This document shows, one piece after another, positions 16,599 to 24,213 of a DNA stretch of 27,059 bases. The stretch comes from an uncultured bacterium (GTDB lineage: Bacteria > Cyanobacteriota > Vampirovibrionia > Gastranaerophilales > Gastranaerophilaceae), in assembly GCA_900550295.1 (NCBI GenBank), contig URRM01000014.1:1-27059 (forward strand). The letters are read 5' to 3'. A program made the position numbers and the translations under genes. Numbering within the stretch: position 1 is the first letter of the stretch; every line of letters begins with the position of its first letter. The notes below the pieces were generated by a model. It saw only the letters and a list, made by a program, of their open reading frames with translations, searched no databases and was not told where the DNA came from.

Positions 16599-17288
16599 AT
16601 GAATGAACTTCAGAAATACAGAGAATCTTTAATGTATCTTGCGGGAATTATTATTGTCGCAGTATTCTTGTTCCAAAAAATACAACCGGAATTTGTAAGA
16701 ACTATTGATTTATACAAACAAATCGGCACACAAAAAGAAGTTGCTGAATCGATTTCAAGACAACTTTCTATCGCCAAAGAAAAAGTTGAAAGAAAAAAGA
16801 AAATGCGTCTTCTTGATGATATGACAAAAAAAGTTTACTCTCCGGCAGAAGGTGTATCTCTTGATGCTGATGCAACTTTCTCTGTATTGTTAGATGATAT
16901 CATTGAAATTGCCAGAAAAAATCATATTAAAACTCACTCTATTCAATCAACATTAAATCCGGCAGAAGATGTTTTCGTAAAGGGTGATAAAGAACATTTC
17001 AGTGCAAACCAACTTGATTTAAAAATAGTTTCTGATTACTCTGATTTTGAAGGTTTCATTAAAGATTTATATGCATACAACTATTTGGTAAATATCAAAA
17101 ATATTGAAATTTATCCATATCAAAAGAATAAAAGAATTTTACTTATAAATTTAACATTAACACTTTATTCAACTGTTGCCGCTCCTGATGAAGGTAAAAA
17201 AGAAGGTGAAAATGGCGAAAATGGTGAAAACAATGGAGAAGGTGGAGAACAAAATAACGGTGACAATCCACCACCACCAACACCTTAA
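16599..17288 (+). CDS. PilO-like pilus assembly protein
   Basis: A 229-residue bitopic protein: a short cytoplasmic N-terminus, one membrane helix (about 11-26, LMYLAGIIIVAVFLF), a coiled coil (about 35-75), and a ferredoxin-like PilO domain (about 88-193). The domain shows the usual FSVLLDDIIEIARKNHI then LKIVSDYSDFEGFIKDLYAY and a final paired strand ILLINLTLTLYS. PilO pairs with PilN in the periplasm to align the pilus machinery. The last 35 residues are a Gly/Glu/Asn repeat ending in PPPPTP, unusual for PilO. It starts 18 bases after the PilM-PilN gene, with AAAAAGGAAC upstream, so the two form an operon. No pilP, pilQ or pilin gene follows. Confidence 0.78.
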   Translation: MNELQKYRESLMYLAGIIIVAVFLFQKIQPEFVRTIDLYKQIGTQKEVAESISRQLSIAKEKVERKKKMRLLDDMTKKVYSPAEGVSLDADATFSVLLDDIIEIARKNHIKTHSIQSTLNPAEDVFVKGDKEHFSANQLDLKIVSDYSDFEGFIKDLYAYNYLVNIKNIEIYPYQKNKRILLINLTLTLYSTVAAPDEGKKEGENGENGENNGEGGEQNNGDNPPPPTP

Positions 17289-17326
17289 CCATATAAAATA
17301 AGTGTTTAAAATCAACATAGCTTTCG

Positions 17327-17335
17327 TGGTATAAT
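17327..17335 (+). promoter_or_regulatory. Extended -10 promoter giving a leaderless mRNA
   Basis: TGGTATAAT matches the extended -10 consensus. It ends only six bases before the ATG at 17342, so transcription should begin on or next to the start codon. There is no Shine-Dalgarno sequence and no good -35 in front. The gene may also be read through from the upstream pilus genes, 53 bases away. Confidence 0.6.
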
Positions 17336-17341
17336 CCAACT

Positions 17342-18418
17342 ATGAAAATATTGTTTTTGACTGATTTATATCCAATAAAAAAAGACGAAAAAAATACGCC
17401 AAAGACTCTTTATAGTTTCGTTCAAGATTGGAGAAAATTAGGGCATAGTGTTGATGTTATAAAACCAAATTTTGTATTAAATTCTTTCTTAAGACAAAAG
17501 CCTTATTATCCGACTGGACAATATAAAAGCGCTTATAATGCCAATTATATAACTCCTTTTTGCGGTGATATCAAAAATAAATTACCGGAACTAGATTATT
17601 CTGCATATGATGTAATCATAGCCCATATGCCTTCTGGAATTATTGCCTCAAATCACTTTGACGGAAAATTAGTTTGCGGAGTTCATTGCTCAGATATAGA
17701 AGTATTAACAAACCCTCTATACTCAATATATTTTAAGCCGGAAATGGAAAAAGCTTATGACCGAGCTATCGGAATTGCTTGTAGAAGTATTGTTTTACGT
17801 AAAAAATTTTTAAATTTATATCCTCAATATGAAAATAAAACTTTTGTTGCGCCCAGTGGGATTAATATCCAACCAATAAGACGCAAAGCAACATCTATGA
17901 GAAAAAAAGATGTTTTAAATATAGTAACTTGCGCTAACCTAATCAAACGAAAAAACATAGACAAACTAATAAAAGTAGCTAATGACAATGAACACATACG
18001 TTTAACCGTCATAGGCGAAGGTAAAGAGTTTAAATCATTAGTAAAAATCGCCAATAAGGTAAAATTCACCGGTTATTTACCAAAAGATTTAGTTTTGGAA
18101 GAAATGCAAAATTCAGATATTTTCATTTTGCCAAGCGTAAAAGAAACCTTTGGAATGGTTTATTTAGAAGCTATGGCAATGGGCTGTATTACTGTTTGCA
18201 CAAAGGATGACGGTATTGATGGCATAATAAAATATGGGTGGAATGGATTTTTAACAAAACCTGATTCAAAATCCATAAAAGAAGTTCTTAGTAATATTTC
18301 CAATATGGATGAGGGACAAATTTATAACATATTACAAAATTGTTACAATACGGTTATAGACTATGATTCTACAACATGTGCGGAAAAATACATACAAAAT
18401 ATTTTAAAGAATATATAA
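17342..18418 (+). CDS. Glycosyltransferase family 4 protein
   Basis: A 358-residue GT-B glycosyltransferase of the GT4 type. The N-terminal acceptor half begins MKILFLTDLYPI with a GHSVDVIKPNF strand (34-44). The C-terminal donor half (about 190-358) has TCANLIKRKNIDKLI, LTVIGEGKEFKSL, VKFTGYLPKDLVLEEM and the family EX7E motif in KETFGMVYLEAMAMG (Glu residues about 277 and 285), followed by DGIIKYGWNGFL. It should transfer a sugar from an activated nucleotide donor to a lipid, glycan or protein; the substrate cannot be told. Pilin glycosylation or LPS synthesis are the contextual guesses, given the pilus genes upstream. It is predicted to be translated from a leaderless transcript. Confidence 0.9.
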   Translation: MKILFLTDLYPIKKDEKNTPKTLYSFVQDWRKLGHSVDVIKPNFVLNSFLRQKPYYPTGQYKSAYNANYITPFCGDIKNKLPELDYSAYDVIIAHMPSGIIASNHFDGKLVCGVHCSDIEVLTNPLYSIYFKPEMEKAYDRAIGIACRSIVLRKKFLNLYPQYENKTFVAPSGINIQPIRRKATSMRKKDVLNIVTCANLIKRKNIDKLIKVANDNEHIRLTVIGEGKEFKSLVKIANKVKFTGYLPKDLVLEEMQNSDIFILPSVKETFGMVYLEAMAMGCITVCTKDDGIDGIIKYGWNGFLTKPDSKSIKEVLSNISNMDEGQIYNILQNCYNTVIDYDSTTCAEKYIQNILKNI

Positions 18419-18443
18419 AGGTATCACCAAATTAGCATATTTT

Positions 18444-18452
18444 TGCTATAAT
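18444..18452 (+). promoter_or_regulatory. Extended -10 promoter of the AGCS symporter gene
   Basis: TGCTATAAT gives a full extended -10, with no convincing -35. The transcript start near 18459 leaves a leader of about 55 nt containing TTAGGAATTT before the ATG at 18515. No riboswitch-like structure is evident in that leader. Confidence 0.6.
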
Positions 18453-18514
18453 TGTAATATGGCAAGTCACATAGGTTAAAAGCTTGCTCAGTAGAAGTAG
18501 TTAGGAATTTATTT

Positions 18515-20053
18515 ATGTACAACAAGTTTTTGTTTTCGTTATTAGCGCTGATTTTCACAGCACAACAATGTTTTGCGCTTAATATCGATAAGACGTTAGA
18601 AAAACACGTTGCACCTATTTCTGATAAAATAGCAAGTATAATTTTCTTCCCGATTCCGGTATGTGGAACAGATGTACCAATCATCATTTTCTGGATTATT
18701 ATTGCGGGTATCTTTTTCACTATATACTTAAGAGGTATCGCTATTTGGGGATTTAAACACGCTATTGATGTGTTAAAAAAGCCAACTGATAAAGACAGCG
18801 ATGGTGACGGTGAAGTTTCATCTTTCCAAGCTTTAGCTACAGCCTTGTCAGGCACAATCGGTATGGGTTCTATTGCCGGCGCTGCAATTGCAATTTCATT
18901 GGGTGGTCCTGGAGCTGCTTTTTGGATTTTTGTTGGTGCAATTTTCGGTATGTCACTAAAATTTGTAGAAGCATCATTAGCAGTAAAATACAGACGTTTT
19001 AACTTAGACGGCTCAATTTCAGGCGGTCCAATGCATTATATGGCTCATGGTTTAACTCGTAAAAAAATGCGTTGGTTAGGTCAACCGTTGTCAGTAATGT
19101 TCGCTATACTATGTATTTGTGGCGGACTTACTGGTGGAAACATGATTCAAATTAACCAAACTGTAGAGCAAGTTATCAGTATTTCAGGAAGTTTAGGCTT
19201 GAATTTAACCGGTCAAAACTGGTTAATAGGTTTGATTGTCGCTATAATGGTCGGTTTAATTATCGTTGGCGGTATTAAAAGTATCGCAAAAGTTACAGAA
19301 AAAATTGTACCATTTATGTGTGCATTATATATAATTTCAGGATTGATTGTAATATGTGCAAATATTGTTCATATTCCACACGCATTATTTGTAATCATAA
19401 AACAAGCATTCTTCCCAGAAGCAGTTGCAGGTGGTATTTTTGGTACTATCATTATGGGGTTACGCCGTTCAGTTCAAACAAATGAAGCTGGTACCGGTTC
19501 TGCTCCAATCGCATACGCTACAGTAAAAACAAAAGAACCAATGTCACAGGGTTTTGTATCTTTAATTGAACCTTTATTAACAGGTTTATTATGTATGTTA
19601 ACAGCATTCGTAATTGTTATTACTGGTACATATCAACCTGGTGGCGGAATTTCAGGTGTAAATTTAACTTCATCAGCATTCGAATCTGTAATTTCATTCT
19701 TCCCATACATTTTAGTTGTAGTAGTTATGTTATTCGCTTTATCAACAATTATTTCTTGGGCTTATTACGGACAAAAATCTTGGAATTTCCTATTTGGTGA
19801 AGGTAAAAAACGTACTTTAACATTCCAATTAATTTACTGTGCATTTATTGTTATCGGTTCAGTTATGAGTGTAACATCAGTAATAAATATTACAGATGCA
19901 ATGATGATTTCAATGTCTGTACCAAACATTATTACAATGTACATCTTGGCACCGGAAATCAAAAAAGATTTATGCGAATATGCAAAACGACACAAAATAG
20001 CTTGGGCATTTAACAAAAATTGGTACAAAAAATGTGAAGAAGCTGATGCATAG
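18515..20053 (+). CDS. AGCS-family sodium:alanine/glycine symporter
   Basis: A 512-residue inner-membrane transporter of the alanine or glycine:cation symporter family, with about 10-11 hydrophobic helices. Family motifs: SSFQALATALSGTIGMG (102-118), ISLGGPGAAFWIFVGAIFGMSLKFVEASLAVKYR (about 127-160), GSISGGPMHYMAHGL, and RRSVQTNEAGTGSAPIAYA (about 318-336). It imports small neutral amino acids with sodium. The N-terminus has an extra hydrophobic stretch (LFSLLALIFTAQQCFA) that may be a cleaved signal peptide, and an acidic DKDSDGDGE loop at 92-100 just before the conserved region. It stands alone with its own promoter and a strong terminator at 20075. Confidence 0.94.
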   Translation: MYNKFLFSLLALIFTAQQCFALNIDKTLEKHVAPISDKIASIIFFPIPVCGTDVPIIIFWIIIAGIFFTIYLRGIAIWGFKHAIDVLKKPTDKDSDGDGEVSSFQALATALSGTIGMGSIAGAAIAISLGGPGAAFWIFVGAIFGMSLKFVEASLAVKYRRFNLDGSISGGPMHYMAHGLTRKKMRWLGQPLSVMFAILCICGGLTGGNMIQINQTVEQVISISGSLGLNLTGQNWLIGLIVAIMVGLIIVGGIKSIAKVTEKIVPFMCALYIISGLIVICANIVHIPHALFVIIKQAFFPEAVAGGIFGTIIMGLRRSVQTNEAGTGSAPIAYATVKTKEPMSQGFVSLIEPLLTGLLCMLTAFVIVITGTYQPGGGISGVNLTSSAFESVISFFPYILVVVVMLFALSTIISWAYYGQKSWNFLFGEGKKRTLTFQLIYCAFIVIGSVMSVTSVINITDAMMISMSVPNIITMYILAPEIKKDLCEYAKRHKIAWAFNKNWYKKCEEADA

Positions 20054-20074
20054 AACAAACTTTATAATTTAAAT

Positions 20075-20105
20075 AAAAAGATGCGAGATATAATCGCATC
20101 TTTTT
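20075..20105 (+). terminator. Intrinsic terminator after the AGCS gene
   Basis: AAAAAGATGCGA and TCGCATCTTTTT form a perfect 12-bp stem around GATATAA and run into a T-rich tract. It lies 22 bases after the stop codon. The A-run on the left makes it potentially bidirectional. Confidence 0.9.
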
Positions 20106-20217
20106 ATTTTACAAAATAGTAATATTTTTCACAAATTAAGTGTAAATTTGGCAATTTTTCATGTTTAAATTCGTTTTATAAATATCGGTATATATTATTT
20201 TTATATGGGATTAAGAA

Positions 20218-21822
20218 ATGAATATTCAAAATTTATTAAACGTTAGTTTTTCAGGCAAAGTAGATGACAAAAGAGGTAATGAAAAGAAACCTTATTTAGC
20301 ACCTCAAAAGCCTGATACTTTTGAGCGTACAACTGAACCTAAAGTTGCACCTAAAAAAGATAACTTGTTAAATTCAATTTCTAAGATGTACAACAAAATG
20401 ACTCCATTAAAATTGGATTCAAAAAGTAGCGAATTAATGGTTGAAGATAACCTTGATGCAGGAAAAGTCTTAGAAATGGCTAAAGATATGTCTACAAGCG
20501 GAACTAAAAAAGTTACACTTCGCAGATGCTCTTATGATAAAGAAAATAACTACGTTATGAAAGCTTTAGGCAAAGAAGATTCTAACCTAAGACTTTTAGA
20601 TAAAGATTTGAATGTATTAGAACAAGAAAGCGTTAAACTTCAATTCGATAAAGCAGGTAATCCGGTTTCTAAAAAAGTTTTGACAACAGATTTTAGAACA
20701 AATACCCTAAACGAAACCAAATTTGAATTTTCAAAAGAAGGTTATCCAATGATGACCGAAGCTGTAAAAATCAGACGTGATGAACAAGGACGATTAATCA
20801 GAAAAGAAACTTATGAAAAATCTGACGTTGACGGTATGTTCAACGTAAAATATGAATTTCCAAATGGGAAAACAAGACAAATTTCAAAAGCTACAGTTGA
20901 TAAGAAAACAGGTCATACTTTAATTGAAAAAGATTTACGTTCTGTTGATATGACAAGAACTCAATTCAGATATGAAGATGATCCAAAAGGTAACAGAATT
21001 GTAGATTACAAAATCACAACACCGGATGGAAAAGTTTTAATGAACCAATCACAATCTTTTGAAGTTTTAGGTGAAAACAAATTCCGTTCATCAAGAAATA
21101 ACAAGTCATACTTAATTGAATATGACCAAAAAGGTAAAACTTTGAATATTTTAGATGAAAAGAAAGATGAAACTTTCCAAATTCCTATCAAAAACTTTGT
21201 AGTACCTAAAAAAGACACAGATAGAAATAATCCGAAAAAAGTTGAAGCAAGTGAAGATAAAATTGTTAGCATGTTAAAGAAAATCTCCGGGGATGAACTA
21301 CGTAACGTTGCAAATACAGTTGTGAACATTGAAGATATCGACAATAAATTAGGTTCATATTGCATGCCAAATATTTATCAAGTAGGTGAAGATGTAATGG
21401 CATTCAGCACATTAGATGTTTCAGATGATCCATTTGTATTTTTACACGAATTAGGACACTCAACAGATATGGGTAGCAGATTTGTTGATTTAGTAAAAAA
21501 TGATAAAGGTGAAGTTATTGATGCTAAACTTTTAGACACTCTTCACGAAGATGAAACATTTAAGAAAACTTATGAAGAAGAACGTAAAAACTTCTTAAAA
21601 GAATTCCCAACAAACGAAAGAAACCATATTGACTACTTTATTGAACAAGAAGCTGTTCAAGGTCAACCGCAAAGAGGTCGTGAAGAAACTATTGCAGAAA
21701 CAAATGCCTTATTAAATACTTATCAAACAGTTGATATATTAGGTATCAGAACTCAATATTTACAACAACACTTCCCAAAAACAATCGCATACTTAAGTGA
21801 AAAATTAGTGCCAACAAAATAA
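20218..21822 (+). CDS. Unknown 534-aa protein with C-terminal HELGH zinc metallopeptidase site
   Basis: I do not recognise the family as a whole. There is no Sec signal peptide or membrane helix. The N-terminus reads MNIQNLLNVSFSGK and is followed by a disordered K/P-rich stretch (14-50). Residues about 130-300 are a run of imperfect beta-hairpin units (FDKAGNPVSKKVLTTDFRT, FSKEGYPMM, YEFPNGKT, YEDDPKGNRIVDY) that recall YD/YwqK-like repeats. The C-terminal domain (about 345-534) has FVFLHELGHSTDMGSRF with HELGH at 410-414, and a downstream REETIAETNALLN (488-500) whose Glu494 could be the third zinc ligand. HExxHxxD plus such a Glu resembles gluzincin peptidases of the M34/Pro-Pro-endopeptidase type. 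GGGATTAAG precedes the ATG. A secreted or surface protease/effector is a guess. Confidence 0.6.
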   Translation: MNIQNLLNVSFSGKVDDKRGNEKKPYLAPQKPDTFERTTEPKVAPKKDNLLNSISKMYNKMTPLKLDSKSSELMVEDNLDAGKVLEMAKDMSTSGTKKVTLRRCSYDKENNYVMKALGKEDSNLRLLDKDLNVLEQESVKLQFDKAGNPVSKKVLTTDFRTNTLNETKFEFSKEGYPMMTEAVKIRRDEQGRLIRKETYEKSDVDGMFNVKYEFPNGKTRQISKATVDKKTGHTLIEKDLRSVDMTRTQFRYEDDPKGNRIVDYKITTPDGKVLMNQSQSFEVLGENKFRSSRNNKSYLIEYDQKGKTLNILDEKKDETFQIPIKNFVVPKKDTDRNNPKKVEASEDKIVSMLKKISGDELRNVANTVVNIEDIDNKLGSYCMPNIYQVGEDVMAFSTLDVSDDPFVFLHELGHSTDMGSRFVDLVKNDKGEVIDAKLLDTLHEDETFKKTYEEERKNFLKEFPTNERNHIDYFIEQEAVQGQPQRGREETIAETNALLNTYQTVDILGIRTQYLQQHFPKTIAYLSEKLVPTK

Positions 21823-21830
21823 AATAAAAC

Positions 21831-21864
21831 AAAAAAGGTTGAGTGTTCTTGCTCAACCTTTTTT
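21831..21864 (+). terminator. Bidirectional terminator between convergent genes
   Basis: AAAAAAGGTTGAG pairs with CTCAACCTTTTTT around TGTTCTTG (13 bp counting the A/T ends). It lies between the stops of the plus-strand metallopeptidase gene (21822) and the minus-strand radical SAM gene (21888), and its A- and T-runs let it serve both. Confidence 0.9.
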
Positions 21865-21887
21865 ATTAATATCATTCTTTGTTATTT

Positions 21888-22748
21888 TTAGTTTTCAATA
21901 AAATGGTTATAATTTATCGAGAACATTTTCTCCTTGTTTTTAGCACACGTTACACAATATGGAGTTTCTAGACAAACCTTTTTACCATAATCAGTAAAAT
22001 CTGCCCCCATGCGACCTCTATGATCATTAGCCAAGAATGGGCAGACGTATACACCTTTATCTGTAAGAATTCTACCGTATTGACAATCTAACTTGCCATA
22101 GTTTTCAACCAACTCAATTTCTTTGGTATATTTATTAAAATATTCATTTATTTGAAAATTTGAATCATCAAGTTGTACATTTTGGTTTGCAAAAGCTTTA
22201 ACAAACTCTGTTATCAAAGTTTTTTTGTTTTCGTTATAAAAATTTGTAACACTGAAAATAGGGTTAAAATCATATTTTACAAGATTTTTTACAGCGTGCA
22301 TAACTTGTCGATAAGAACCTCTATAACGAATATCATCATTTTTAATTTCGTTGTAATGATTTAATGGGAGCATGAATATAATTTCATTTTCACCTTCATC
22401 CTCAACTTTTTTCAAAAAACGAACCTTTTTTTCGTTCAACAGAGAAGCATTTGTGCAAATACAAACATTCGTTCGCTTTAAGCAAAGTCTTAAAATGGCA
22501 TTAAAATCAGGATGCAACATTGGTTCAGCACCTGTAAAATAGATACAGTAAATATTTTCACCTTGAGTATCTTCTAACGCTTTTTTAACTTTATCAACTT
22601 CTATAAAATCTTTTGGAGATTTTGAGAACGGAAAATCAATGTAACAACTTTTGCAGCGTTGATTACAATTTTTTGCAGTCATTTCAATAAATAAATTGTT
22701 CAATTCTTTAAGTTCACATACCGGAACTTGGTATAATTTTGTTGTCAT
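21888..22748 (-). CDS. Radical SAM protein with SPASM-like C-terminal cysteines
   Basis: A 286-residue radical SAM enzyme. The SAM-cluster motif CNQRCKSCY gives Cys28, Cys32 and Cys35 in CX3CX2C spacing. FTGAEPMLHPDF (71-82) is the GGEP-type motif in a variant form, and VCICTNASLLNE (95-106) is the next core strand. Five more cysteines follow (222, 236, 259, 265, 268), with C-x9-G before Cys236 and C-x5-C-x2-C at the end, as in SPASM/twitch domains that hold auxiliary clusters in peptide- and protein-modifying enzymes. No candidate precursor peptide with an obvious leader is adjacent, so the substrate is unknown. A GTAGGTGATATT site precedes the ATG, and a perfect palindrome lies just upstream. 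Confidence 0.82.
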   Translation of the reverse strand: MTTKLYQVPVCELKELNNLFIEMTAKNCNQRCKSCYIDFPFSKSPKDFIEVDKVKKALEDTQGENIYCIYFTGAEPMLHPDFNAILRLCLKRTNVCICTNASLLNEKKVRFLKKVEDEGENEIIFMLPLNHYNEIKNDDIRYRGSYRQVMHAVKNLVKYDFNPIFSVTNFYNENKKTLITEFVKAFANQNVQLDDSNFQINEYFNKYTKEIELVENYGKLDCQYGRILTDKGVYVCPFLANDHRGRMGADFTDYGKKVCLETPYCVTCAKNKEKMFSINYNHFIEN

Positions 22749-22763
22749 AATATCACCTACTTT

Positions 22764-22779
22764 TTAACATGCATGTTAA
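22764..22779. promoter_or_regulatory. Perfect 16-bp palindrome upstream of radical SAM gene
   Basis: TTAACATGCATGTTAA is exactly self-complementary and centred about 23 bases before the ATG of the radical SAM gene, directly ahead of its ribosome binding site. A dimeric repressor site is the natural reading; no regulator gene is adjacent. With no loop it is a poor RNA hairpin. Confidence 0.5.
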
Positions 22780-22828
22780 GATTTGAACGGTGAAATGGAA
22801 TTCGACAACTGACTAATTTATTTTATTT

Positions 22829-23116
22829 CTATACAAATATAAAATTACTATTTCCTAAATTTAGCGGGCGAAGCATTTTTTCAACTTCTTTTGAACCAAC
22901 AAGCCAATCAATTTTACCTTCATTAAATTTCAAATAATGGTATGTTGATGCAACAGTAGCCACTTTCGAAGCATCAAACAAATTTAATGATGATATATCT
23001 ATTTTCATATCAGAAGATTTGCTTTTTCTTATTGATTTTTTAATAAATTCTAAAATTTTATCTGTACTTTTTTCAACTGGTGTAATGTAATCGTTTTGAA
23101 TTTTTGCTTGTAACAT
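22829..23116 (-). CDS. Small STAS-like protein, function unknown
   Basis: A 95-residue soluble protein. From residue 37 the pattern KIDISSLNLFDASKVATVAS, then GKIDWLVGSKEVEKMLRPL, gives a beta-alpha-beta-alpha order. The DASK at the start of the first helix resembles the STAS/anti-sigma-antagonist fold, where that place holds the phosphorylated Ser. Similarity is weak and the protein is truncated relative to a full STAS domain, so this is tentative. It is followed after 80 bases by the radical SAM gene on the same strand. An extended -10 (TGCTATAAG, 23137-23145) lies only about 20 bases before the ATG, giving a very short leader. Confidence 0.5.
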   Translation of the reverse strand: MLQAKIQNDYITPVEKSTDKILEFIKKSIRKSKSSDMKIDISSLNLFDASKVATVASTYHYLKFNEGKIDWLVGSKEVEKMLRPLNLGNSNFIFV

Positions 23117-23136
23117 TTTATATTTCTCTTATCTCT

Positions 23137-23145
23137 CTTATAGCA
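23137..23145 (-). promoter_or_regulatory. Extended -10 box of the STAS-like gene
   Basis: On the minus strand TGCTATAAG fits the extended -10 consensus. The predicted start near 23130 leaves about 13 nt of leader. No -35 is obvious. Confidence 0.45.
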
Positions 23146-23216
23146 AGAATATCGGCTATAACTTAACAAAAATTTCAACTTTTTTATAAAACTAATACTT
23201 TTAGAGGATATTATTG

Positions 23217-23222
23217 TATAAT
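23217..23222 (+). promoter_or_regulatory. -10 box of the kdsD operon
   Basis: TATAAT at 23217-23222 lies 19 bases before the ATG at 23242, with AAAGGAAATTAATT between. No -35 of good match is seen 17 bases upstream. The predicted leader is about 12-14 nt and begins close to the ribosome binding site. Confidence 0.5.
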
Positions 23223-23241
23223 ATAGAAAAGGAAATTAATT

Positions 23242-24213
23242 ATGCAAACAATTAATCTTACAGATACAGCAAAAAAAGTTCTGGATATTGAAGCAAAAGC
23301 TATTCTTAGAACAAAAGATAACCTAAATGAAACTCAATTAAACAACGCTATTGATGCTATTTATAATAGCAAAGGACGTGTAATTGTTACCGGTATGGGG
23401 AAATCAGGACAAATTGGAAAAAAAATTGCAGCAACATTGTCATCTACAGGAACTCCGGCATACTTTTTACATCCTGCAGAAAGTACACACGGAGATTCGG
23501 GCTTAATTACAAGAGAAGACGTTGTTATTGCAATTTCTAACAGTGGTGAAACACAGGAATTGTTGAACCTTCTACCATTATTAAAACGCTTTGGTTTACC
23601 GATTATCGGATTTACAGGCAATCCAGAATCAACTTTAGGCAAAGCCAGTGACGTTGTTTTAGACATTTCTGTAGAAAGAGAAGCATGTCCTTTAGGAAAA
23701 GCTCCGACAGCATCAACAACAGTAACTCTTGCTGTAGGCGATGCATTAGCAATGTGTTTGTTAGAAAAACGAGGATTTACAGAAGAAGATTTCTTAATCT
23801 TCCACCCATCAGGAACTCTAGGTAAAGGATTTACAAGAAAAGTTAAAGATTTGATGATTTCCGAAAACTTACCAATTTCAAAAGAAAACGACTTATTTAC
23901 TGATGTAATCCAAGTTATTTCAGACCACAAACTTGGTATTGCAATAATTACAGACACAAACGGAATTTTAACAGGTGTATTAACCGATGGTGATATTAGA
24001 CGTAACTTAATCAAGTACAAAGATGTTCAGGGCTTGAAAGTTATTGATGCAATGACAAAATCACCAAAAACAGTAAAAGCGGACTCATACGCTGCAAGTG
24101 CACTACACTTAATGGAAAAATATTCTATCACAGCACTTCCAATTACTGATGAAAACGGTATTCCAAAAGGAATTGTACACGTACATGATTTATTGAAAGC
24201 AGGAGTTGTATAA
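23242..24213 (+). CDS. kdsD: Arabinose-5-phosphate isomerase KdsD
   Basis: A 323-residue sugar isomerase converting ribulose-5-phosphate to arabinose-5-phosphate, the first step of Kdo synthesis for LPS. The SIS domain (about 35-185) contains RVIVTGMGKSGQIGKKIAATL (47-67), STGTPAYFLHPAESTHGDSG (69-88), VIAISNSGETQELL and ACPLGKAPTASTT. After the linker FLIFHPSGTLGKGF come two CBS domains (about 205-323), as in the E. coli enzyme of 328 residues. The AAAGGAAA site and the -10 box precede it. Its stop overlaps the kdsC start (TAATG), and pairing with kdsC makes the assignment strong over the paralogue GutQ. Confidence 0.96.
   Translation: MQTINLTDTAKKVLDIEAKAILRTKDNLNETQLNNAIDAIYNSKGRVIVTGMGKSGQIGKKIAATLSSTGTPAYFLHPAESTHGDSGLITREDVVIAISNSGETQELLNLLPLLKRFGLPIIGFTGNPESTLGKASDVVLDISVEREACPLGKAPTASTTVTLAVGDALAMCLLEKRGFTEEDFLIFHPSGTLGKGFTRKVKDLMISENLPISKENDLFTDVIQVISDHKLGIAIITDTNGILTGVLTDGDIRRNLIKYKDVQGLKVIDAMTKSPKTVKADSYAASALHLMEKYSITALPITDENGIPKGIVHVHDLLKAGVV

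Noticed and set aside
18424..18855. A 143-codon minus-strand frame over the AGCS promoter and 5' end
   Set aside because: It overlaps a strongly supported transporter gene and its promoter, and its translation shows no domain or plausible start signal.
21006..21365. A 119-codon minus-strand frame inside the metallopeptidase gene
   Set aside because: Serine/phenylalanine-rich antisense of a lysine-rich coding region; no start signal.
23361..24020. A 219-codon open frame on the minus strand opposite kdsD
   Set aside because: It is an antisense shadow: kdsD is unmistakable on the other strand, and this frame has no ribosome binding site or recognisable domain.
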